In this document: positions 10,845-23,500 of the stretch, piece after piece
Layout: each line of letters begins with the position of its first letter
How positions within the stretch are numbered: position 1 is the first letter of the stretch
Source of the DNA: Rhynchonema sp. JSB1_4
Lineage: Eukaryota; Nematoda; Chromadorea; Monhysterida; Xyalidae
Assembly (NCBI GenBank): GCA_030248065.1
Contig: JASAMV010007806.1
Span: 1-64,000 of the forward strand
DNA: 64,000 bases
Direction of reading: 5' to 3'
Program-made: the position numbers and the translations under genes
Notes under the pieces: model-generated
What the model was told of the DNA's origin: nothing
The model's database searches: none
What the model saw: only the letters and a program-made list of their open reading frames with translations

Positions 10845-11849
10845 TATACTGTACAATGTAGGTGCCAAGACCTAAACATGGGTGCGGTAGCTATGTATTA
10901 TCTTCAACATTAGGCTCAGGCTTCCGCCTTCATTGCACCAAGTACAGATCTAAGCGTTATGTCATTCGACGGCCCCCGCTGTTTGTTTCTGTGTTTTAAC
11001 CGCTGAAGCAAAAAACCGCTGTCTTAAAAACGTTCAGTTTAATTGACATTCAATGTAGATCGAAATCGTGTTCGAAGAGCTTACTTTTAGCTCCATGAAA
11101 GCAACCTCCGAACGTATTTTCTCGAGGTGGTTTTGCCAGAAATCTATATGATCGCTTGATTGCGCAAGGGTGGACAGTGTCAAGTTTTAACGCTTGCTTC
11201 TTTCAGAACAACGTGATTGGTTGTCGATTTTCGAATCAATAATGAAAAAAACGATCAATTCTATTTGTCGATCTCTGCTTCCGAACAATCAAAAGTGACT
11301 TCCTCAAATCTTCTTGGAAATATATCTGTCTCTTTTTAGGTTTTTTTGCATTTGCACACAATTGTGATAATTGCACAATAATAATTGAGTGGTGATGTTA
11401 TTACTATTGTCAATACACACGAGCACTGTTTTGAATCGTTGACATATGCTGACCACACATAAGCTGTTGAATAAAACCAGCACTATTGGATTTGAAGTCA
11501 TAGTTTGAACATTGACACATTTATTGAATTTAGTTTTCTTCTAAAGAAAGAGTGCTATACAACTACACACACGTTTGTCAAAACATAACATCTTTGTTCA
11601 AAATGAGCACAAAATCAGGCGGTTTCAGCGCAAATGCAATGTTGAAGTGAAGTTTCAAGAGTGCAGAAAAATGAAATTTGTGAAATCGCAGACTGTGTGA
11701 CAGCTTGCACGTGGTACAGTACATCCGTTTTATAGTGAATTGAATTTGATTTCAGATGCTCAGACGGGTTTGGGATGAAAAAACTGAAGGCTACACCGGA
11801 AGGGTCACTATAACGAAGGTGGACTGTAAGACGGAATAATTATGGATGG
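10845..11849. other. convergent intergenic region
   Basis: This lies between the neuropeptide gene (+) and the end of the EGF-DOMON gene (-). It should contain the 3' UTR of the latter. A minus-strand AATAAA occurs at 11520-11525, about 325 nt past that stop. No other gene is seen. Confidence 0.4.
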
Positions 11850-14489
11850 TCACTTTTTCTCGAAAAGTTGCATGTTGAGCGTTTGCCGATTTTTCGGTCC
11901 GTGATATTTGAATATTTTCTGTCGATAGAATCGCTTCGATCCCCGGTCCATATCCCTTGTGTCCATACCTTTGGCCCAGATCATGTGCATGTCGCCCTCG
12001 ACGATGTCTTGGTCCGTTTGTTCGTACGCTGCAACATTTTAATTTGGGCACTTATTTTTCCTTTCGTTTTATTTTCACTATTTTTCAATAGTCTTGGACT
12101 TGCAATGTAGATTGCCAGCTCCTTTGAAAAAGCACACGCAGGGCAAGTTTTACTGTGAAAGTTGTTTGGTCTTAGCAACTAAAGGTCACCCGGGCGGCAC
12201 AACTTTGCAACTTTTCTGAGAACGCACCTTTCATCCTCTTTCTGAACATGAACATTGTCCTTCCGTCATTGGTCTCCAGTCCGTACACAGCTGACAACGA
12301 GTCCTCGCCACCTGAGAACATAAAGTCGACTATATGCTGGAAGACATAAACAAAAACATCAAAAAAATAATTTTAATATGAAAGTGGAAATGGGCAATTT
12401 TTTCCTGCCCCCGCGCTCTCCCAGCCTGTGCACCAGAACATCATCAGTGCGAATGCACCATGTGGTCACGTGACCCCCATTTCACCAACCGAATACGGCA
12501 TCATCCAAGGGCGTGGCCCGACTCGGGGTGTATGCATCGCGCGCGTGTGCAAACGAAGCCAGCACCGAGCCAAATACGATATCAGTACAATCCATCGGAT
12601 GCAGATTACCGTGCACTTCTTCTTCTTTGCCTTCGGTACCTGAATTTTTCTGTCAAGTAATGAAAAAGAACGCTTAAATTTTTGTGCTTTATGCGCTCTC
12701 TTAACATGAGTAACGTCGTAAGATCCTACTCATCTTTTGGTGATGCATGACATTTTTGTTTCGGCCATCAAAAAGAATATTAGCTGTAAAAACAGTTAAC
12801 CGTGAAAAAATTCTTATAAAAAACTAAAAATGACCAAAATTCTGACCTATAAAAATAATAAACCGAGCAAAAATTCCAAGAAAGAACTAAAAAAATGACC
12901 AAAATTCTGACCTAGACTTTGCCAACCTTGAGCGTCATCGACTTTCCCGCCCTCTTTGTCCAGGTCTGGTTCCGACGATATGTCGCGCTCATTGACTTTG
13001 GGCTGAAAACGGTAAAAATTTTACGTAAAATCAGATGCTTTTGTAAATTCATGGCCGAAAATTTGTAAAAACAGCTCCCCATTCAAATGTACAAACCTCA
13101 TCAATGTTGATTTCAGTATTTTGCCGCCAGGTTTCCAACAGGTGGTCCAGCTCTTCTGGTGTGTTCGCGGCTTGGAAGATTTGCAGCAGCACTTCGCGTT
13201 GCTAAAATTTCACATGCATAAATATATTCTGCATGAAACATCACCTAGTTACGTCCGTCCTATCCGGACATTAAGGTGAGTGCTTGTGTTGTGAACAACA
13301 CACACAATCTCGATGTAGTGACTGTGCAGCCTGCAAAGCAAAACCTGTTTTCGTTGCTTTTATGTATGTTTGACTTTTCATCTGACTGCTTTTATCTTTG
13401 ACCTACCTTCGTAGACATGTTGTGCGCCAGGCAATCCTCAGTACGAATGCGCTATATGTAGATGCCACGATTTTTTTTGATTTACTTGTATAATTGCGTG
13501 TGAGTCATCGATTAACACACGTGGCCAGCTGTTGCATGTTCGCACTGACGATGACCTGGTGCACCGCCCGTCTATATGTGAAAACAGGTCGCTACTGACG
13601 ACCGAAAACCGCATTAGTGACCAATTCGTATTAAATGGCTCATGCCACTCTAGGCTCCGCTCGTGTCACTATAACGACGTTAGACTGTACGTCAACCTTC
13701 TCCGCCCACTCGGCCCACGATCTGTTCTTGTGTTGCGCCTGCGCCTCTTCGGTCGGTGTCCATGTTTGATAGTAGATCACTTTCGGTGCAGGCTCGACGG
13801 AGCGACGGTGACCCTGAATGAACAAGGCGACATTGAGATGTTTAAGTTTTATCGTCTCTTGGTCTTATCGGAATGCGTGTGCGCTGAAAGAGAGTGTTGT
13901 GTGTCTGTGTCCAACTTACATTAATACATACAGATGCGGTCTACTGCCGCTCTACGCTCTAGCCCTCTCTTTTGCAGTGACGTGATCGGGCGGGACACCG
14001 ACCATTTTCTGTCACAATGAACAATATTCACTATAATAAAGTGACAACTACAAGATTGATGGCACATCTGGGACAAAAATTGTGAAAATATCCACTAAAT
14101 AGAGGATTCTTAAGAGTTTCGCTTATGAGAGTGTCACCACAAAAAGCGCAGACGCAAACTGCCAGACTGCATACTGATTGTGAGTGGTCTCGGCACAGAC
14201 CCATATACTGGCACCCGGCATTTTCTGCGTCAAGAAGAACTTTCATTCGCTATATGTAGAAAAGCTGCGGCTTCACCACAAACATAGTATGCTACACTCT
14301 ACAACTGTGAAACATCACGTGAAACACACCAGAATCCTGCCAAACAGTCGTCGTTGGTCACTTCGTTTCACCCTTCGTGCCCGCAGCATTCTATCGATCA
14401 TTCGACGCGCTTTCTGGATTGAAATAAATTTAATTTTTTTATTGTTTTTTTTAATTTTTTCCATATAGTTTACCAACAAAACGTCCGTC

Positions 14490-14539
<50 letters not shown>

Positions 14540-17500
14540 AGAAGTGGAAGTGAAAATGGAAGACTTTGAAATGTTTCGTAGTAAAGTGCACTGGGTGCTG
14601 TCTTGTGGACGTGCTTTGCGTAACCACTGGCGCTTTTGTCATTGACAAGGCCCAGGGCGCCCATCGCCACTGCATTATGGGCCGAAACTGCATCCACAGA
14701 TCTAGCGCAATGCGTGCCCACAAGGCTAAATCGTATTGAAATGTTTCGTACCTTTGTATCTCCTAATTTTAAATGGTGAATGTGTCACATGGTGATCCCC
14801 GGTAAATACTGCGCACCAAAATGTGCGGCGAGCAATATGGTTTTTTTGATCGAAGTGGATGTTCCAAAAGTTAAAGAAAGAGAATCCAACCTGAATATCG
14901 GCCTGTGCCAAGTACCAGGGCACTCGTCTCGTCCCAATCGCGGTTCGCGTCCAGACAAAATCGCTGGTGCCTGGAGAAAGTCGAAAGGAAAAAAATTGCT
15001 GAAAAGCGCGTTGATTGAAGCCAATGTATTGTAGGTCTTTCATTACGTGCAGATCTGCTGTCCAAGTCTATAGTAAATTTCTAATTTCGTTGCCTCATGC
15101 ATTTTTTGCAGACGCAGGGAAACTCCCGTTCGAAGTCGAGCGAGGCAGGCAACAAGCGCAACACACAGTCAACAAGCTGCGCAAGTTTGTTGAGATGTCA
15201 CCATGGAGACAGTGGAGTGTACAACTAATCAAACTACAATCTGCTCTCGTCACAGTGACATGACCCGGTATTCGCCACAAAAAGTATTCACCATGTTGAG
15301 TGTCAGAGAGGTGAACTGAAGATTGCGGACCGAATAAGGTCCAACAAATTTTTTACGGTGAAGGATGTAAAGCCAAATTATAAATTTAGAACCAGCAACT
15401 CCGAGTTTTCGACGGGTGGCGAGCTCAGTATCGCGTTGTCGGAGCAGAAGAATATTGTTCCTTCGCCCAAAAGAATGAAATGAATTTTAAACTGCAATTC
15501 TTACAGTTTCACAGTCAGTTACCCAATTTACCAGTATCATCCATCCCAAGGCGGGATATTAAAAAAATTAACTGAATATCATAAAAAGGCAACAATATCA
15601 TCTGGATCTAACCAGCATTGATCGGCATGGCCGGCCAATTATTGACGTAGTCCTTGTTCGAGTACGGTCGATTGACGTTGCCTGATTGATCAGGGCCAGC
15701 ATTGATTTCGCGACCAGTCCGCAGCGGCTGTGATGTGCTCGGTCGCTCGGTCGCCGGACGCGGCGTTCCGAAAAATTGTGGCCGCACCGGTCTGACGGGT
15801 TCGGGTTTCGCTACGGCGTCCGGTTTTTTGTTGTAGAATTGATTGGTTGGCAGGGCCGTTGGTGGTTTGTGTCTGACGAGCCAGGATTGACAAGTCGACA
15901 GGGTGTTGGGCGGTCGCCACCCGAGCGCCTGCCACGATCGTCCGCGCACTTCCATTATGAACTCGATGTCGCGCTGTAAGTTACACAAACCGGAGAATGC
16001 CAATCCAGAGGAGATAGAAATCTTCAGTATCAGCATCCACGCCTGATTCAGGCAACCCGCGAATTTCAAACACCGTGACTCCTGGAAAACACGGGTGCGG
16101 TGGTGGGGGAACTCCGCACTGCTGTCAGATCACCATTTCTTTTTTACATCTCTCGATGGTTGCACTCAGCTTTTGCCAAATGAAGACAAAACAATCCAAC
16201 ACACAAGTAGTCGGGTTCCTTTTTTTCAGTTGGTGCAAGCCGGCAAGAGTTAAAGCCAGATGGGACAAGGAATGCTTGTCTCAAAGATTAAGCCATGCAT
16301 GTCTAAGCATGAACTGATCTAAAGTGAAACCGAGAATAATTCATTATTACAGCTGTTCTTTCTTGGATCACCGCTATACTTGGATAACTGTGGTAATTCT
16401 GGAGCTAATGCACGCAACCGAGCTCCGACCTTACGACCCGAGTGCATCTATTCGAACAGAACAGAACCAGCAGCGGTTGGCGGAGGAGGCTGCATCTGCC
16501 CTTCTCCTAGATCACCATTTCCTTTCGACATCTCTCGATGGGTGATCTCCAGGTCGGAGTTCGGTTGCGTGCATTAGCTCCAGAATTACCACAGTTATCC
16601 AAGTATAGCGGTGATCCAAGAAAGAACAGCTGTAATAATGAGTTATTCGCGGCTTCACTTTAGTTCAGTTCATGCTTAGACATGCATGGCTTAATCTTTG
16701 AGACAAGCATTCCCTGTCTCACCTGGCGTTAACTCTTGCCGGCTTCCAACTGAAGAGAAAGAACCCGACTACTTGTGTGTTGGATTGTCTTGTCTTGGTT
16801 TGGCAACATCTCAGTGCCACCATCGAGAGATGTAAAAAAAGAAATCGTGATGTGACAGCAGTGCGGAGTTCCCCTGCCACCATATCCGTTTTCAATTAGA
16901 GTCGCACAGTGTTTGAAATTCGCGGGTTGCCTGAATCAGGCGTGGATGCTGGAACTGTAGATTTCTATCTCCCCCTATGCCAAATAAGATTCCACTACGT
17001 ATGAGCATATGAAACATTACTAAAAATGTCCAGAGATGCAGGCTTATTTGAAGAATCTGCAGTATTTAAACGTCAAAAGAGGCCAGTGTGTCACAAATTT
17101 TTGGTAGAAAAGGAGATACGAACTGAAAAAGTGGACACGCTCGCTTAACTACTGGTGGGGCCGCATGTCTGAGTTACGGCGTGCATACTTTGAGTCAAAT
17201 GGGACCCTTGTGACGTTTAAGTACTGTACGTGCGAATTAGTCCTTAGTTAGGGTTTATTCGGAGGGGGCTTATTTGGCATTCTCCGGCACGAAACATTTG
17301 TCATTATTAATCGAACAAGCAGCTTGCTTTCTGACTATCGAAAACGTTTTATGGTTAACATAAAGCCAATCGACAAATCTGAAGTGATCAATATTCATGA
17401 CTCGTCGATAAAAAAAACAAATTCTTGAACTTAACATAAATGAAAATGAGCAGTTATCTTTGCAACTTTCAGATGTGGCGTCAATTATACCATGGTCTAT

Positions 17501-20500
17501 CATTGCTGCACTATACTTCTGACCAGCACTGTAAAACATCGATTCTGCTCCAGATAAACGGTTTTAACGCCGGTTAAAACTTTCGCGACGATGAAATTCA
17601 AGCACAAATTTCGTTGTGCAAGTTCAACGTCCACGGAAAGTTCATATGACATAACGTCATGGCTTGCTGGAGCATGAGCCACATCAACTACATAGGGCAA
17701 CTATCAAAGACCATGGTCTTTCAAGTATACAAGTCAACCATATGCCTCAACCACAGTACAATTAGTCAAACGGAGTGCACGCACCCTGACGCGTCTCCAA
17801 TAGAGAACATCTCCGTCTTGGCCAAGCGTCCGATTGAAGTAGCAATTCGGGCGGAACAGATTGTATCGAATCGTGTCCTTGTTGACTGTGGATTGTTCTG
17901 GTTCGGGTTCAACGTCGGCCTGAATCAGCGGGATCAGAGATGTAAAAAAACTTCAAGTCATAGAATTCCCTTAAATATGTACCAAAACGTGCCTTGGGAG
18001 CAGAAAAGTCGAAGACATCCCATGTTTAGTCTTTAAATTTTTTAATTTTAATCTTTTTAATTTAAAAAAGGGTGGGCAGCTTTTCAAAAAAAAACTTTTT
18101 AAGAAAAACGAGAAATATTTTTTTAAACATCTCTGTGCGGGATTACAGCACTGTCTTTCGACATTTGGTATCAACCTGAGCCAGGTCGATTTATACTTCT
18201 GACTTCCGGGGAGCAGAAGTCAAAATCCGGAGAAGTCACACTATTACCCAGAAGTGGCCGACAAGGCCGTGATTGCCTGCTCCGCCCTGTCCGTTGACCG
18301 CTGCCTGCCGTTTACTGTTTTTGCTCTGTTAATGAGCTGACCGGACCGGCAGTCACAAAATTTCTGACTGCTACCACCGGGCAGTCAGAGTATAAACCGA
18401 CCTTTAGATTAAGCCTCTAAACCCGAGCCTAAGCCAAGCCTAAGGCTGAGAATAAGGATTGCGTAAATTCAAGGAGAAGGAGTGTGTTTGTCGCAGTAAC
18501 CTGAACCGTCCAGAAACTGTGGTACATCCGTTTCGGGTAGTCGTAGTTGAAACAATCGTACGCGCGGTCTTCGTCGGTCGCGTGGAATTCTGCATATGTA
18601 TTTCGCGACTTTTCAGGCCCGGAAGTTCAGGCCCGACTTTTTCAGGCCCTGCCGATTCAGGCCCAACATATTTCATCCATTTACAGGCTTGGGCCTAGGC
18701 TCCAGCCGGGGCTGAATGGCCGGGCGTGAGCCTGTGCCCCGGGACTGAACCGATACACAACACTGTACATGAGATGGAATTCGGGACTACGCACTCTGAC
18801 CAAAAGGAAAACGATTGATTTGGTTCTGTGATAACCGAGGTATATGTACTTATGTATAGTGCATCCTGGTGAACTAATCGATACTCGGAACGACATCAAA
18901 CTTCGTGATCGGATCGGATCGGATGTGATCTGCCTTGGTCACGTGATGTTTTCAAAAGAAATTTATATTTTATGCCACTAATTTTGTCCAGCGTAAAAGA
19001 TGTTTCCCGACCTATGTAAAATGAATAACTATGTGCCTAAGTTTTACGAAATTAGTGGCTCCATTATTACTTAATGTCCTTAAAGGGCTCGGGACATAAC
19101 CGTAGGAAGGGTAGCAGGGCATAGTGTTGTACACCGTTGGAAAGCACTCTGACAATATATGTCGCGCACAAGCTTTAAGCTCCTTGGAGATTCGCTATAT
19201 CTTGGTGGAGCGACCTTTCGTTCCAGAAAAAAGTGAATTTTTTCAAAACTTGGAACGACCGGCGCAAAAACCACAAATCAGCTGGACGTCAAGTAACGTA
19301 TGGATACGATTACAAAAGCTTCTGGATAACTTATCATCACAACATCAGTCGCTCAAAGCATTGCTTCACTCGGTGAGGGTGCGAAACGTTCCAAAAATCG
19401 GCCACATTTTTCGAGGGCACAAGTTTGTCCCTAAATTTCGAGGCCGCCCTTTGCGTTCCAGAAATGAAAGTGCAACAGAAAAATGGAGCTTCGTCGAAAG
19501 TATCAGAAAATAAAGTTTTTAGATTTGAAAACCCTTATGCAGTGGCGTGACAGGCCGAAAAAGACCCAAAAATTGTCCCAAAACTGTATAGTCGCATTCA
19601 TTGGCGGAAATATGATGTAAATAGGCCACGCATTGCATCGCATTTGAAAGGAAAATGTCAGAAACGCACAGTCCAACAACCTAGACGATTTTGAAGATTT
19701 CAAACTCGATGGACCTACTGTTGCAGCCTTGCAAACCTGAATACGATATTCGGCTATAAGTCGTTTCTGTTGAGAACTATTTCACATCTGATAGCACCAA
19801 ACGATGTAGCTCTGAAATAGCTATCGAACGATGTATGATATGCCCATACTATCTCATACTACTGTCAAGAAACGGTCAAAATTCCGAAATCGCACACGGT
19901 GACGGGACGGTTCGTTCCAGAATCTGCAAAAAAGCAAATTTTTAACCTGCGCTCCAAAGCGTTAGAATTTTTTGGGGCTTGTCATACATCGTTCGAAAGC
20001 TACTCTGGAAATACATTCTTTGGTGCAATCACATTTGCAATAGCTATCAACAATTAGCACTTATGGCTGAATATCGTACTCAGATTACTGTGTCTGCCCC
20101 GAGAGATTTGTAGACTTTGGGGGCTTCGGACCTTGATAGGTAGCTAAAGCAGACTTTTTTCTCGATTTTTTGTTGCGAATGCGATACAATCTGTGGCCTT
20201 TTTGTGCCACAATTCCGGCGATAAATATAACCATTTGGCTTAATGGTAATTTAATGGATTTTTAGGCCTGTCACGGAGCTAGACATGAGTTTCAAAGTTT
20301 AAAAACCTTATTTTCTGGTACTTTCGACAATGCTCTATTCTCCCATTGCATTTCTATTTCTTCAGCGCAAAGCACGGCCTCAAAATTTAGGGACAAACTT
20401 GTGTTCTCGAAAAATATGGCCGATTTTCGGAACGTTTCGCCCCCTCACCGAGTGAAGCAATAGTTTGAGCGACTGAAGTTGTGGTGACAAGTTATCCAGA

Positions 20501-23500
20501 AGCTGTTGTAATTATGTTCACGTGTTACGTGAACCTCAGCTCATTTGGGGTTTCTGCAGCGGTGGTTCCAAGTTGTGAAAAAATTCACTTTTTTCTGGAA
20601 CGAAAAGTCCCTCTACCGAGAGATAGCGAATCTTCAAGGAGCTTAAAACTTGTGTGTAACATTGGCTGTCAGAATGCTTTCCAACGGTATGTACCAATAT
20701 GCCCTGCCACCCTTCCTTCGGTTATGTCCCGAGCCCTTTAATGCAAGAATCACACGTGAGCAAGTCGCATCCGTTCACCAAGTTTGATATCGACGGAAGG
20801 CTTTTTACTTCGCACTGCGGAATAAAGAATATTCGCCTGAGAAGCGTTATTGGTTTGATGAACCATCAACATCAACGGCAGTTTGGAGACCAAAACGATT
20901 TAGCAATGTGAGTGGAGATTCAGTACACAACGGTATGTACAGTGTGGAAAAAGCAGTCGGTTGCGGAATCCCTTTTGACGGGATGGTATACGACCTTGAC
21001 AAAACACATTTTTGAAACGTCACAAAAAAAGAGTCCTACTTTTATGACAATTGGCGCCGAAACGTCCGGGCGCACAATAACAGACGCGGCGCGGATATTC
21101 GTCGAGGTCCCGCTGCACACAACGACCGTTCTGACTGAACCCGCAGTCGTCATCCGATTGACAATCATCTGGAAACACAATCAATGATAAATTTGGAATG
21201 TGCATACCGTGTAAAAACTTAAATACAGCCCCCCCCCGCGGAATAGAGCCCCTCTCCCCCCTGGTAATATCCCCTATACAGTAGTGCATTGAGGCCTGAT
21301 AGTTGTGCACAGGTACTTTTATGCACGTTTCTTGTTAGTTCGGGGCATTTTAATACACCTCTTATCGATGAATAGACACGCATCAATGCGATTATAAGCG
21401 AAGAAAACATCCTTTCGAAACCCATTTTTAAGGGCTTTAGGGGTATTTCTGGAAAGAATTTTTCAGATTCGGGTATAGAGAGCCCCCTCCGGAATAGAGC
21501 CCCCCAAAATGGCATACCATAAAATGTGTGGCCCCAAGCAATTTGGAAAACAGCAGAAAGCATAAAAATCTGAACGTCGCTGTTTTTTACAGGACTATGG
21601 GGTCCGTATCTTTTTGGACCGGTGAACCTTTTGGGCCACCACACTTTTTAGGCCATGTACTTTTTAACCCGCACGTTGTATTTAGGTACGTTTTGGGCCA
21701 CGTGGCTTTTGGACAAGGTACCTTTTGGGCCATTTACCTTTTGGGCCCGATACGTTACGGGCCAGGTGCTTTTTGGACCACGTGTGCATGGTGTGTAGTC
21801 CGTCCATCAGCTCATGTCACTTTGTGATGCTGCTGGCCGACTTGTTCCCTTCCTCCACGTTCTAATGAAAGAGAAATTGAGTTTCCGAAAAAAATTATTT
21901 TTGCTCCTAAACTGTGGTTTTTATGAAATCGACGTGTTTTATCGATTTTAATTCAATTTAATTTTAAATTTGATCGAATTCAATCTTTTTTCGACACGTT
22001 TTATTATTTTTTTTAGTTTTTTTGCAAAATCGGTCACACTCAATTTCTCTTTCATTAGAACGTGGATGAAGGGAAGAAACCAGCCAGCAGCAACACAAAG
22101 TGTCATGAGCTGGTGGACGGACTATACCTTTTGCGCCAAATGTTCCCATGCTCACACGCTTGTGCAATACAGTACAAAAAATTGGACGACGCTTGTGCTC
22201 TCAGCCGTGTCCCACATTATACTTGTAATGTTCTTGATGTGCCGGGCCTGAATCGACCGGGCCTGAACTTGTGCCCCGGGACTGAACCGTCCGCACAATA
22301 GGCCCCCACACCCTGACTGACACCTTTGGGATCGATTGGCAAGGCCGACTGATAAAGCGAACTGTCATAACCAGGGTTGGATTTTAAAAAAAAGTAAAAA
22401 TTTTTTTGCAAAAAAAAATTTTTTTTTTAAAAGTTGGCCACTTTTTTTATTTTAAAATTTTAAAAAGTAAGTCCACTTTTTTTATTATTTTTCCCCTTTT
22501 TTCGTTATTTTCTCTTTAAGGTAAAAATGTATGTTTTCATGCGTTTTATTGCTCATCATTCTCAAAAAATCGCCTGCGGCGCTTATATTTCAGTTTAAAA
22601 TGGCGTTGTAATGGACTCATACAGTTCCCAGACATCCCAACAAGCGCTGCACGTATAATATAGGACACCCCATACCGTATACTGTGCAGTTATTGAGCTA
22701 TCGACGTAAATCGACAGACTCCACATTGCTCGCCTATTTGCAGTTGTGTGGATTTGTCATTTGTTGCTTTTGTCACACAACATGAGTGTGGTGTAACTCT
22801 TTATCTCTCTTCAAATTTATCCCCAAATTCACAAACAGAAGGTTGGTCTTCCTTTTGTCGTATATGCCCACAGAGTTACCTTCGGGCGGGTTCTCAAAGT
22901 TATGACCAAATGGGCTAGATCGTAGGTGATCGACATAAACATGCAAGCCAGTGGAGAAGTTCTCTTTTAGTGTCCCTCAAAACATACCTAAGTAACATGA
23001 TTTCAGAGAATTTCATTTTTCTAGAAACCAATTTTTTGGGGGTCCGGAATAAAAAGAGTCATTTTTTAAAAAAAAATTTAAAAAGGTTTTAAAAAAAACA
23101 GTTCGATAATAAAAAATTTTTTTAATCCAACCCTGGTCATAACCAATCATCACCTTTTTCTATCAAGCGTCATGAGAGCACAAACGTTGTCCGGTTATGT
23201 GCGCAAGCAATCATGTGAATAAAAATAAACATGTCGTCTAAAACGTATGTACGTGGCTCGAAAAGTACCTGGCCCAAAAGGTGCAACATGCATTTGTGGC
23301 CCAAAAAGTATATGGCCCAAAAGGGACCTGGTCCAAAAGGTGCGTGGCCCGCCAAAAGTATCTGGCTCTGGCCCAAACATATGGAAATCAGAACAGCATG
23401 GTACACTCATTAGTGGCAACACAAAAATTTTTAATATTCTAAATTCAAAAAAGTCATGTGACTAAGGAGGACCGGTCCGAGCCTATCACGAAGTTTGATA

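Larger units (their letters stand above)
16013..16975. repeat. about 0.96-kb palindrome carrying 18S rDNA sequence
   Basis: The two arms (about 16013-16500 and 16540-16975) are inverted copies sharing GCCTGATTCAGGCAACCCG / CGGGTTGCCTGAATCAGGC near the outer ends and 18S rRNA sequence near the centre. The palindrome lies in the intron between exons 15613-15973 and 18501-18589 of the EGF-DOMON gene. Arms have diverged by substitutions and small indels, so it is not an assembly mirror. Confidence 0.8.

Noticed and set aside
11700..11812. Possible extra EGF-DOMON exon after acceptor TCTTACAG (minus)
   Set aside because: It is phase-compatible. However, reading exon 11850-12028 through to its own stop gives a conserved DOMON-like tail (FYRQ-x-IFKYHG-x-KNR), which is better.
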